NCBI GenBank assembly: GCA_963693285.1
Contig: OY848917.1
Location: 29,585,245-29,649,244 of the forward strand
Length of the DNA: 64,000 nt
Direction: 5' to 3'
DNA from: Xestospongia muta
Taxonomy: Eukaryota > Porifera > Demospongiae > Haplosclerida > Petrosiidae
Both the position numbers and the translations under genes were made by a program. The notes below the pieces were generated by a model that had not been told where the DNA came from, did not search any database, and saw nothing but the letters and a program-made list of their open reading frames with translations. Positions 11,414-23,552 of the stretch are shown here, one piece after another. Within the stretch, counting starts at the first letter, position 1. Every line of letters starts with the position of its first letter.

Positions 11414-14400
11414 ATGACCCAGAGACAACTAGTAAGTCTACAAACTGTAGTAGCTTTTAACGTACGTTTTAACTATAGGACAAAGATCTACTGGCTGCTT
11501 GTGAAGCAGGAGATGTACAAAAAGCGGAAGAGGTTATTCAAAAAGGTGCTAATTTAAGTACTAAAGACTTGGTAAGTATAAAGTGATATCCTATGGTAAC
11601 GATAGTTCTATTGCATTATTCCACACTGAAAGGTTATTTGTACATAATAGTCTGTTTTGAAATGTACTTAAGCCTAAAAGCACATTTGCCATTGCTGGCT
11701 TCTTGTATGTCAATTCATAGCAGATCACTATATGACAACCATAGTAATTGACCAAAATATTTTCACATGTAGTCACTTATCAAAGCAACAGAAACATCCA
11801 AGAATGTGTAATCTCATAATATTTAATCCCAGAATGTCTAACAGGTGATAATGGAGTGATAATGATTTGATTGTAATTAGCTATCTAATATGAAAATATA
11901 TATCTAAAAATCAAATTAAACAACACAGTGTCTAATTACAGAAATGCATGAGTCAATGCTTTTATTACAGTTAGTAAGCTTATCTTTCAACAATTTTATA
12001 TCTTCTCTTTAGATTATCTTTCGTCTTTTAGCTTTGTGTAATCCTTCTGTCTGTCTGTAGCTGTAGAATAGTTTACTTCAGTAACTGCTTGTTCTTTTTA
12101 AAAGAGTTCAAGCACTTGATAGAAGTTAAGGGTGCGTCTTTCTTGCAATTCTTTTTAATCTATTGTGTCATCCTTCTAATTAGTTGTTGGTTCTTGGGCC
12201 ACTGTGAGCAAAGTAGTTTCAAATACAAGGTCTAAACTGACCATTCACCCAGGTTTAGTCAAGATACCTGAGTGATTCTTACCTTGACATCATCTGATAT
12301 TTCAGCTTTTAATCCATCCCAAGCAACACAAACAAAATTGGATGGCACAAAAGCAATGACTGTACATCTTGTGATTAAGAGTGAATTGATATCCCTGCTA
12401 TATTGATAAGGGCTTCTCTTTTTTGCATAGCGAGGAACTCCATAACTGCATTTAGTGATGAACTTCACATGCTGCATTTATATACCATACCCTCTTAGTT
12501 AACTGATCTAACACTTTCTATTTATCTACGTTATTATAATACTAGATTCTATTGCTATTGAAACACTATTTTTCATATTTACACCTAGTTATCACCTGTA
12601 GACATTATGGGAATGACTTCAAGCAACTGTAATATAACCTTAACATTCTGTTTCTGTAATTTTATGATATATTGCCTATATATGTGTTTTAACTATATTC
12701 TTTAGAACCGATGGACTCCATTGCATCATGCTTCACAACAAAGTCATATTAATATAATGAAACTTTTATTCCTGTATGGGGTTGATCCTAATCCTAAAGA
12801 TGGAGTAAGCCATAACAAATCTACAGTACAAAATGTCATTTATCTTGCAACATCTGAGACCTTTATAGCAAAATGTTTCTACTAATATATTTCTATGACT
12901 TTATTGACAACAAAAGGCTTTCTGCTTACAAGCCACACCTTGTCATTCACAATGAAACCTATGAAATGTCACCTGTGTGAAAATTTATATTGCAATAATG
13001 AGAGTGGCTTATTATGACTGTGCATCGTATACTCAAGTGTTTAGGGTTTAGGAAGTTTAGCATAGGACTGCTAACAGTATAAAGTATAGTATAACTGCGA
13101 TAATTCCATGCACTCTTATATATATGACCATCAAAACATTTTGAGTTAGAGAGCATACCATAAGAATTTTGTTAATATAGACAGAGAACTATGCTTTATG
13201 ATACAGTATTTAGTACACACAGCCCACATTTTTAACCCATGCTGCCTTTGTGTGGGTGAGGTCTATAGTCTGACTATATCATACCTAGGTAAAATGCTTT
13301 AAGTAGCTAACACCTGGAAAGTGTACACCCTTAATACATTTATTTTTGACATATCCTAGCAAATGGATAACTTATTGTTTTGTTGTGTAATCTAAGTTTT
13401 TCTTTGAATATTTAGAATAAGTGGACACCCCTACATCATGCTTGTCAAGAAGGTAACATTGAAGTGATGACAGTTTTACTACAAAACGGTGCCAATCCAA
13501 ACTGTACTGATGGTGTAAGTTTTACTATGGTTAAACAAATGTGTATTTAATGCAGACACTATCGCTTTAATATATATTCTGTTATAATAATAGCCTTACT
13601 GCTTGTTAACATTCTAATGCTTAATAACATTATTTGATGTAAAAAAGTTTTTAAGACAATTAACTACTAATATTTGTGAGTAAGCAGTTCATGATAACAT
13701 GCTTCCATGCTTCAAAGCATAGAATTTACTTCCAATCTGTTGCTAAGCTTTTTACATATTTTATGTATCTTATCACGTTATAACACCTCAGTTATCACCT
13801 GTTAGGGATTAGACAATTTGGGATCAGATGTTCTGGGAATGACTTCAAGCAATTGTATAGCCTTAAAATTCTGCTTCTGTAATTTCATGATATGTTGTTA
13901 CATACGTTTTTAAACACATTCTTTAGAACCGATGGACTCCATTGCATCATGCTTCACAAGAAAGCCATATTAATGTAATGAAACTTTTATTCCTGTATGA
14001 AGCTGACCCTAATCCTAAGGATGGAGTAAGTCATAATAAGCTCTACAGTACAAAATGTCATTTATCTTGCAACATCTGAAAGCTTTATAGCTAAATAGCA
14101 AAGTGTTTCTAGTATTAAATTCTATGACTTTATTGATGAAAAAAGAGCTTTCTGCTTACAAGCCACACCTTGTCATTGCAGTGTAACCTATAAAGTGTCA
14201 CCTGTGTGAAAATTGGTATTGCAATAATGAGAGTGGCTTACTATGACTGCATCATGTACTCAAGCATTTAGGATTTAGGAAGTATTGCATAGGTCTGCTA
14301 ACAGTATAAAAGTATAACTGGTGATTTCACTCTTATACATATGATCTTCAGAATGGTTTGAGCCATAGAAATTTGTTAATATGGACAGTGAACTGTGCTT

Positions 14401-17400
14401 TATGATACAGTACATAGTATACACTGCCCACATTTTTAAACTTGCTGCCTTTTTGGGTGAGACCTAGTGGCTATCACATGGAAAGTGTACATCCTTGAAG
14501 AACAAAGGTTTGTTGATAGGACTAGCTATATATTTATTTTAGTTGAAAGCTGTAACTGTATAAGTTTATTTTTGACATACCTCTCTCCCTAGCAAATGGA
14601 TCTTATTCTATTGTTGTGTAATCTAAGTCTTTCTTTGAATATTTAGAATAAGTGGACACCCCTACATCATGCTTGTCAAGAAGGTAACATTGAAGTCATG
14701 ACAGTTTTACTACAAAACGGTGCCAATCCAAACTGTACCGATGGTGTAAGTTTTACTATTGTTAAACAAATGTGTATTTAATGCAGACACTATCGCTTTA
14801 ATATATATTCTGTTATAATAATAGTCTTAATGGTTGTTATTCTAATATGCCTGTATATTGCAGTCCTTAATAACATTATTTGATGTAAAAATGTTTTTAA
14901 GACAATAAAGTACTATCAGTTGTGAATAAACATTTCATGATAATGTGCCTCCATGCTTTAAAACATAGGATTTACTTACAAACTGTTGCTAAGCTTTTTA
15001 TGTATCTTAGCACACAAGTAACATACACTGACTTTGGCTTACCAAGTTTAATCCTTACTTATTCGTCTTTTAGTTACTGTTACAATTGATGTTTTTAAAC
15101 TGCTGTTTAGAAGGTTCTAATTTAGTATTTATTTCTGTATAAATAGCAATACTTTTATAGAAAAGGTTTTTTTGAAATTGAATTATATCTCATATTATAC
15201 TTCATATTCTCAGAATGTGTGGACACCATTACATCATGCTTCTAGAGTGGGTCAAATTGAAGTCATGCGTATACTTCTACAATTCAAGGCTAATCCTCTG
15301 GCCCCTGATGGAGTAAGTAGATCTTTTATTAAATATATATTTGTGTTATCAAATACTACAATATATATATGAATGGAAGGTGTTAAATGACGAGTGATTA
15401 GTTTGTTCACTTAGATTCAAGAGATTAATTTTATGTCAAATGTACATTGTTTGTTCCACACAAGTTTACTGAGTTGATCACGAAAGAAATGGGGTCTATT
15501 AATACCAACATATTATGTATGAGTTCTTTCTGTTTTTGTGATTCAATATAAAATATCTATTTTTTCTTTGTAAAGTTTCTATATGAAAACACTTTTAAGA
15601 TTGTTTTCACTAACTTTCAATTATTTTTTAATCTATGTTCTAGCAAATCATCTTTCATCATTAATTAATTTTCATTATATAGAACAAATTCACACCATTA
15701 TACTATGCAACAGAAGAAGGTCTTACAGAAGCAGTACAACTATTAAAAGATTATATAACTAAAGACAATACCAGCAACTATGTAAGTTATATTTATATAA
15801 GGATTTACTTATATCTTTTATACAATTATAATGATATACTAACTATCACTAAAAGTGTATTAGTAGTTTAAATTTTGTCAAAAACTTTTGGTTATTGCAT
15901 ATATCAGTTCTATTGTCTATACTTTTTTGGGAGATACTATCTTTGCAATAAAATACTGACTAATAATTAGCAAAAGTGTCAGTGGAAGACTAATAGCTAT
16001 GCAGAATGTTAAAAATATAGGCAGAGAATCACACTAGTAAGAAAGTCAATCATGATTGGTCACATCCATCCTCATAGTGCTTATGATAAAGTGATAAGCT
16101 CTAGCTAAAAGGTTACCAAAGAAGCACAAACCTTGTAAGGTCTTAAAGGCACAAGCAAGATGGAAAAGTTGATTTCTACAATAAATGTGTTGTGTGCATG
16201 AAGTGCAATCATCAATTAATATGATGTGGAAATTTTGTTAAGGTGTTTCTTCAGATGTTATGATGATTTTTATTTACCATCTCATCTTTGCCAGTATGAC
16301 AAATTATTATTTCTGTAATTTAGCTACTATTGCTGTGAGATTCCGTACTTTAGTGTCTTTTGTTAATGGCTAGTATTATGCTCAATGGACCTTTGTTCAG
16401 CAATTCTCAAGATTATGTGCCTCAGCTATAGTGTTCTAAGGATTTTTATATTTGTAATTATTGTTTAATGTTTGAATCTGTGAGTGGCAAGCTCAGTAAT
16501 CTTAAAAATAAAAAAAAATCTTATTTTTTCCTCATCATAATTGTTTATGTAACACCTGCTACTTATACTATGAACTCAATTAACAGTTCGTTAGCAGTGT
16601 TGTTAATAATGTTTACCAAATTTAATATCCAAGTATATTAATGATTGCTCTTCCTGGATACCAGTATGGTATACATCCAGTACAAATGACCATGTAGCAA
16701 CCACATACTGCACCTGTTCGTTTGAGATTTTTTAATGGTGATTCAAAATAAAACTTCTTTTCTCATTTTGTAGGAACATACACAAATCAAGTCTGTTTCT
16801 AAGTCAGTATTAACCCAAACAGGTAATATACATATAGATATTATTAACATAACTATTTAGGTTGAGTTTGACCCTTGATTCTTTGTTATAATTTTGGCTA
16901 GGAATATGGTAGAGACGAAAAGTATGCACCATTGAATAGGCCTTAATATTCAAATGTGTTATAATAATATCACAGAAATGTTGTGTGCCAGACGTCATCA
17001 GGGCAAGCAACTTAAAATAATTTCAACATGACTTGTAAAGGATTTCAGTGACATGGCTTCATTGTCATCATTGTTTTAAATTCCACAAGCCAATGGTCAA
17101 ACTCAACATGAACAGTGAAATAATAATTTTTGGGTCTACGTTAACATTGCTATGTTTATTGCATCTCTGTTAAATTTAAAACCATGTTATTAATACATTA
17201 ATAGTCTTGAAAGGCATAGATAATTACCTTAAACTCTTCCCAATAAAAAGACTTTTTGGTAATGTACATATAGTGTTCACTTTATCATGACTCTAATAAT
17301 AAAAAATCTTTATATTTTGTGTAAAGATTGCTAATTGTCCTATATTATGGTAAAGTTAACAAAGTAGTTGTGCCTCAACATGTAAATAAAGAAACTCAAT

Positions 17401-17714
17401 TATTATTTATAATTATAGCTGTTGTATACTATTATTCTCTTAAGAAACCATGTGAATTATTAGTGAATATTTATTGTTTAGATTTAAGATACTATAGTTC
17501 ACCCTGATTTACTATATAGTATAGCATGTCATAATGATGCATCCATGTACATGTATATCTATCTATATGCATGTATTAGATTATCAATTTTATTTTTGTA
17601 GATGACAGCAAAGGCTCTACCAGTGAAATGATATCAAAAATTACATTATTGCTTATAACTGTTATAATTGCTGTGACAGCAATTCTTGTGTACAGTTGGA
17701 ATAAATCTAAGTAG
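11414..17714 (+). CDS. Gene D: tail-anchored ankyrin-repeat protein, 288 aa
   Basis: Exons: 11414-11431, 11479-11571, 12706-12804, 13416-13514, 13927-14025, 14647-14745, 15214-15312, 15683-15781, 16774-16822, 17602-17714 (867 nt with stop). After a six-codon first exon (MTQRQL), exons 2-8 each hold one phase-0 ankyrin unit, seven in all. A short polar linker follows. The last exon encodes one hydrophobic helix, residues 265-284 (ITLLLITVIIAVTAILVYSW), with only NKSK after it. That is the form of a tail-anchored protein with its ankyrin domain in the cytosol, on ER or outer mitochondrial membrane; which one cannot be told. There is no signal peptide. Exon pairs 3-4 and 5-6 are a recent duplication. 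Function is unknown; a membrane scaffold is the likely role. Confidence 0.82.
12640..15000 (+). repeat. Tandem duplication of a two-exon ankyrin unit in gene D
   Basis: About 12640-13860 and 13861-15000 repeat each other, introns included. The exons sit 1221 bp (12706 to 13927) and 1231 bp (13416 to 14647) apart. The two copies of each exon differ by only a few bases, and intron phrases such as AAGCCACACCTTGTCATT recur. The paralogue F has only one such pair (24017-24115, 24766-24864). Confidence 0.88.
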
Positions 17715-18100
17715 AATTTTATGAAAAAATAATGACATTAATAAGCCTTTTGTATGTAGTGCTTTTTATGATTTTAATAGAATTAACATATACTATATTA
17801 AATGTTGTATATGATTTAACAGTATTATGAATTTACTAATATACATGATTCAAAAAATGTTATCTTAAATGCTTCACCCATTTGCTCAACATGTTAGGAC
17901 TGTCTAATAATAATATTGAGTACCTACAGGTTCTATGGGCTAACCACAATTAAGATAATTACATCATTAGATCATTATATCTTACATCTTAAAACTTTTG
18001 TAAACCCAGAAAATCACGACACACAATTTTAATTACTATTTTTGATAATCTTGTGGTTATTGACAATTAAGGATCCAAAGGTTTGCTAGTTATATTATGG

Positions 18101-18104
<4 letters not shown>

Positions 18105-18140
<36 letters not shown>
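18105..18140. repeat. (TA)n microsatellite
   Basis: About 18 uninterrupted TA units. The apparent Ile-Tyr reading frame across it is an artefact of the repeat. Confidence 0.95.
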
Positions 18141-18141
<1 letters not shown>

Positions 18142-18339
18142 ACTGCCAATGTCTGGCTTGCCAGATTAAATTTTGAATGCTATTCTGTAGTCCTTTCGAC
18201 CAGCTTAGATCAATGGTTAGTGTTGGCTGTTAATTGGTGCAGTTCAATTTCACTTATTGCATACACCAATGTATTTAAAAAAGTCAAGTAGACATACAAA
18301 TATATGTGTAGTTATGATATGGTCTAAACCTATTATAGG

Positions 18340-18500
18340 AGTGTCTGGCATGCATACTGTACCAATTGGAAAAAGATGTACTTGATTGCTTGACACTAAT
18401 ATTGCTAGATGGAGGAAAATCGATGATACCCTTGGAGGATCAACTAAAAACCTAGAACAATTGACAGTGATCACTCTAACAAACAAGTTCATTAAATGTA
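18340..18500 (+). pseudogene. Death-domain exon relic (gene A/B type)
   Basis: The stretch GCTAGATGGAGGAAAATCGATG followed by ACCCTTGGAG and then by AACCTAGAACAATTGACAG lines up with the last exon of gene A (GCTAGATGGAGGAATATTGGTG, CCCTTGGAG, AACCTAGAGTCAATTGAAA at 6320-6390). Frame is not kept, and the exon stops short of the VTWRTII half. No neighbouring ankyrin or Roc exons survive nearby. It shows that another A-type gene once lay between the two cassettes. Confidence 0.6.
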
Positions 18501-18699
18501 AACTTTGTCTTTTCAGTGTTAATATGAATATTTTTTTTTACAAAATGTGTTAGTAAGTGAAAGCATAAGACACTGAGGAGTTTACTTCACACTTTTCATA
18601 AATAGTATAATTACTGATTGACATTCAATGGTCATGTTGATAATTGTTAGCGTATGAAAATTATTAAATTATCAAAGAATGGTGGGCCATGTATACGAG

Positions 18700-21480
18700 A
18701 GTTGTCACTAGTACATGCATGCAATTAAAGTTATATACGGCATGAATGCATTCTGCTCATATTGGGAACCGTAAAATAAACAAAACTGTAATTATATACT
18801 GGACATCTGACTGGGCTATGTTGTAACAGTTATATCTAAAGCATATATTCATATGTCATGCTTGTCATGGGAATTTAAAATCAATGAGGTGGAACTCAGT
18901 CATGCACACCCTTTTGTGAATTCTCTGGTATTACAGATAGGGAATTCATAATTCTCCTGTGGACCTCACATACACTATGTATGAATATTTCTTTAATGGA
19001 ACACTGGGATGGAATAAATACATATATAGAATACAATACTAGACTGTATTATGATGCTAACTGGTTTAATGGTTATATGCAACTTCCCATACTTTAACAA
19101 AACAATAATGACTACTAACTTGGAAATCATGTATTACAACACCGTATGATGTAGGAAGTTGGTGATCTCCTGTTGCAAATAGCAAGCAAAAGAATGTTAT
19201 AGAAGACTGTTGATAATGTGTCATATACTTGAGGGTTCTGAGTGTTGTGCATGGTTTAAGTTATATAAGGGTAATAAGCAAATAGATCTAATTGTTAAGT
19301 TAGTAGTGGTGAGGTATGGGTATGTCCTTTATACATCTTTGTTAATGTTCTTGCTTGGTCACTTTTCTAACATTTTACTTATGAAATCTTGATTTAGATA
19401 CAAATGCATTTTAATATTGAGAAGCTGTATGTAACTCATGAAAAATAGCAGAGAGTGAGTAATCCCAGCATCAATGTTCATTACATAGGCATGGATGGTT
19501 CAGAACAATACTCTGAACATACTCACAAAATATTGAATTATCATTGAAGTTACTTAGGATTTGTGGAAAATTCAATGAAATTTGTTTTATCATTATGGAA
19601 TAGTATAATCATAGTATTATATAATCTTACAAGTCCAAATATGATGGACTTCAGTTTAACTTAATTGCCATCTTCTCTTTAAATTCTCCATTTAATAGCT
19701 GATATATTAAAATTGTTGATTGTCTAGTTGACTAGTTTGTGAAGAAAGGTGCTTTATGCAGTAATGTGTTAAGCTACAAAATGTGTTACTAGGCTGCAAC
19801 CATAAGGAACTGAGAAGTAGTAAAGATCACACTATTTTCATAACTAATATAATTACTGATTGACGCTTGATAGTCATGTTGGTAATTGTTAGAGTATAAA
19901 AATTGTTAAATTCCAAAGAATGCATGTCCACGTATATGAGAGATGTCAGTATGGAATTTATGATAGGACTTCCTACATACCAGTCACAGCCACATGGGTT
20001 TGATTTCTAGCCTTTTTAGTGTGCTCACTGGCCTTGTATAGCCAGCTCCTCATGCAAGAAGGAGACTGGCTATTCAAGACTATGTACACATTTCATATTT
20101 CTCAATAATTACACACAATACCTTTTTGATATTTTCTATTTAGTTGCATGCAGAAAAATAATCATTATAATTATAATATAGGTTGATAGTATTTGTCAAT
20201 ATATATATACGTACTTTAATTTCCATAGTTTTGTGGTTTTGAAGATATTGCAATGACTTAAAATTAAGAAGTAGCTTAGCAGTACTAACTCCTGCACATT
20301 GAAAACACCACATTTATTAATAATAAATAATGAGGAAATTAGTATTGGAGTTGTTTAAAGGTAGTTTTAAGGATTTGCTAATGTAATGTTAGCAACATTA
20401 TGAGTACATGCATGCAAATAAGTTATATATGGCATGAATGCATTCTGCTCACATTGAGAGCTGTAAAATGAACAAAAAGTATAATTATATATTGGACATC
20501 TGACTGGGCTATGTTGTAACAGTTATATCTAACGCACATACTCATGTGTTATGCTTGTCATGGGAATTTAAAATCAATGAGGTGGAACTCAGTCATGCAC
20601 ACCCTTTTGTGAATTCTCTGGTATTACAGATAGGGAATTCATAATTCTCCTGTGGATCTCACATACACTATGTATGAATATTGCTTAATGGAACACTGGG
20701 ATGGAATAAATACATATATAGAATACAATACTAGACTGTATTATGATGCTAACTGGTTTAATGGTTATGTGCCATACTTTAATGAAACAATAATGACTAC
20801 TAACTTGAAAATCATGTATTACAGCACTGTATGATGTAGGAAGTTGGTGATCTCCTGTTGCAAATAGCAAGAAAAAGCATGTTATAGAAAACTGTTGATA
20901 ATGTGTCATACACTTGAGGGTTCAGAGGTCATGCACGGTTTAAGTTATATAAGGGTAATAACCAAATAGATCTAATTGTTAAGTTAGTAGTGGTGAGTGG
21001 TGTACTAGTCTTTCAATTCATTTTTTTGTCTTAGAACAATACTTACTGTTAAGATTGATATTGTTAATATTTTTTTAGGAATCCAGATTCAAAATAGGAT
21101 TCCATTTCAGTACATTCCTTTTATATTCCAACATTTCATCCTAGTGTTCCATTCTATCAAGTCAGGTTCGCCCTTTATACACCTTTGTTAGTATTATCTT
21201 CTAAAGGGAGAATTTAAAGAGAAGATGGCATGCATGGTTCAGAACAATACTCTGAACATACTCATAAAATATTGGATTATCATTGAAGTTACTTAGGATT
21301 TGTGGAAAATTCAATGAAATTTGTCTTATTATTATATAAAAGTATATTCATAATATTATGTAAACTTACAATTCCAAATGTGATATATTTCATTTCAACT
21401 TAATTGCCATCTTCTCTTTAAATTCTCCAATTAAAAGATAATATATTAAAATTGTTGATTGTCTGGTTAATTAGTTTGTG
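18700..21480. repeat. Two spaced copies of an intergenic repeat
   Basis: Copy 1 is about 18700-19780 and copy 2 about 20390-21480, offset 1690 bp with high identity over hundreds of bases. A third, more diverged copy lies at 7330-7880. All three sit just upstream of C or E type genes. They are therefore better read as duplicated 5' flanks of the cassette than as a transposon; no terminal repeats are evident. Confidence 0.65.
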
Positions 21481-21532
21481 CTGTGAAGATAAAGAACAGA
21501 AGAAAAGTGTTTTATGCAATAATGCGCATGCG

Positions 21533-21543
21533 TATTAAGTGCT
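21533..21543. promoter_or_regulatory. NRF1-like palindrome upstream of gene E
   Basis: TGCGCATGCGT, 97 bp before the start codon of E, is identical to the site upstream of C. It is followed by a similar ATTAAGTG context. Confidence 0.5.
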
Positions 21544-21629
21544 TAAATTAACACCTACACTAACGCAGTGTTAATAAATAGTATTAGCGAACTAGTTGCT
21601 ACGCATAGCTACAAACGTACCGGAGTAAA

Positions 21630-23368
21630 ATGTCACAGAAGAAATTGGTAAGTTAACTATATATTGGAAGAAAATATTCATCTCTTTAGTTATTTTTACA
21701 ATGAACAACAATAGCATCGTTTTTTGATATTATAGAATAACCAGATGTTTTCCGCTTTTGAGAGTGGTGATCTAGATGCAGTACAGGCTGCTATTGAAAA
21801 AGGAGCTGACATTAATGCTAAAGATAGTGTAAGTTAAGTGCAATCTATATGGATTGTATTCCTTAATCATTTAGAATAGAATGACTTTGCTGCATCATGC
21901 CACAAAAGAAGGTGAAACAGATCATATGAGGTGGCTACTCAAGAACAGAGCTCACCCTGATTGTACTGATGGAGTAAGTACAAATTGAAACATCACATTG
22001 TATCAATCACACGAACAACAACTTACCTCTACACTAGAGATCTGACAGATAATACATGTCTGTATACATAGTTGTAATTGGTTCATTGACTAAGAGTACT
22101 CACTCTCTTTCGTGCAGTTGTGAATTTATAATTTCTGTCTAATGATAGTAACATAATCGAAGCATTTATACATGTAGCTATGTAATTCAAAATATAATTT
22201 AGCTTTAAATATTTGTGTATATTACTCATACCTCACGCCTACATATGGATTTATAACAGAATCAGTGGACACCATTGCATTATGCTGCTATGGATGGTGA
22301 TATTGAATTAATGCAGGTGCTACTTGAGTTTGGAGCTAATCCTAAAGCTAAGGATGGGGTAAGTAACATGATTATAATATATGAAAATAATTCTAAGCAA
22401 CATCAGGAAATTTCTATTGTAACAATAAAAAATAGCCTATTCTGAAAAAATTATTTGAGAGTTTTAAGTGAAGACATGTGATTATGTTTGTGATTTACTC
22501 TTTAGAACAAATACACACCATTGTACTACGCTGAAAAGGAGGGCCATGAACAAGCTGTTCAACTACTGAAAGATGGTTCTGTCACGTCAAAATTACATGT
22601 GAGTATAATTATAAAATAGAAGAGTAAAACCAATATGAAGCCACATAATTCTTTATATACATACATATATCCTGCATGCAAGTGAAGGGACTTCATATTT
22701 AACATTAAATAATTTTAATAAATATTTGAATTGCAGGAACCTCCTCCTAAGCCACCAACAGCTCAACAAGAAAAACGTATGTTATATTATGTCAGTTATA
22801 TCTAAATGGCATTTGTACTTTATAAGCAGTACATGTAAAAGTATCAGCGTATAATCAGCTAACAGAAATTTGAGCAGTTGTTAAATACTCATGAAAACTG
22901 TTTTTAAGATCCACTTGTGCTTGTGTCATGGATGCATGTAGGAAATTACTGAGGTTTTAGTAAAGTCACATGACCCTCAGCTTTATTGAATAACATGAAT
23001 TTGGCTATAGCTTGAAACCTATTTTTGTTTGTACAGAGATAAATATACAACGTATTCTGAAAAAAAAGCCAGAAAAAGCTGACTTATTGAATCAGCTTGC
23101 TTCTATTAAAGCAAAATGGTCAGAACTTGGAGAAGGGTTATGTGTACCTGATGGAGATATTGAATCTATCCGGCTGAGAAACGTAAATGATGAAGGCAAA
23201 TTGTCAGCTGTTTTGCAGAAATGGATGGATACCATGAAATCTCCTGTTACGTGGGAAAAGATTATAGAAGTTGTGGAAGGTCCACTTGTGCAAAAAGCTG
23301 CCATAGCTGTTCAGATAAGATCCTTTTTGTCGCAAGAAAAAAATTTTGAAAAGTATCTTAGCATATAA
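21630..23368 (+). CDS. Gene E: ankyrin-death domain adaptor, 257 aa (paralogue of C)
   Basis: Exons: 21630-21647, 21736-21828, 21875-21973, 22260-22358, 22506-22598, 22737-22776, 23037-23368. Every exon has the same length as its counterpart in C, and the total is 774 nt with stop. It has about four ankyrin units, the EPPPKPPTAQQEK linker and a C-terminal death domain (KAKWSELGEGLCV ... VTWEKIIEVVEG). Changes from C are scattered substitutions: the start is MSQKKL, and RQSNLRDE becomes RLRNVNDE in the death domain. No stop or frameshift is seen, so it looks functional. Expected to be cytosolic. AATAAA near 23460 overlaps the promoter region of F. Its role is the same as proposed for C. Confidence 0.85.
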
Positions 23369-23480
23369 AGTTTTAAAGGACATCCAGCAGACTGTTTTAG
23401 GGAATATATAAAAACTTAATAAGTGCAATAACTTGTGACTTTTTGAAATAATTAATTTTTAAATAAAGATAATTACTTTG

Positions 23481-23518
23481 TCAAGATCCGCCCACTTACT
23501 ATTTGAGCATGCGTAAAA
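23481..23518 (+). promoter_or_regulatory. Conserved upstream element of gene F
   Basis: Identical over 38 bp to the element at 11338-11375. It lies 34 bp before the ATG of F, in the 184-bp gap after the stop of E. The probable polyadenylation signal of E (AATAAA near 23460) is only about 20 bp upstream. Confidence 0.5.
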
Positions 23519-23552
23519 TAGTTATTTTTGTGTGGCTTCATATTCCTACATT

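Larger units (their letters stand above)
17715..21532. other. Intergenic region D-E: relics, (TA)n and a 1.7-kb spaced duplication
   Basis: It holds the D 3' flank (to about 18000, also found at 41810-41930), an (AT)n run at 18105-18140, a death-domain exon relic (18340-18500) and two copies of a repeat about 1.1 kb long, 1690 bp apart (about 18700-19780 and 20390-21480). Shared phrases include GGGCTATGTTGTAACAG and GGTGATCTCCTGTTGCAAAT. Short reading frames in this repeat (for example near 20652) are not conserved as protein and I do not call them. Confidence 0.65.

Noticed and set aside
20652..20909. Small frames on both strands near 20652-20909
   Set aside because: The copy 1690 bp upstream (about 18960-19200) does not keep the frames, and there are no splice or protein-family signals.
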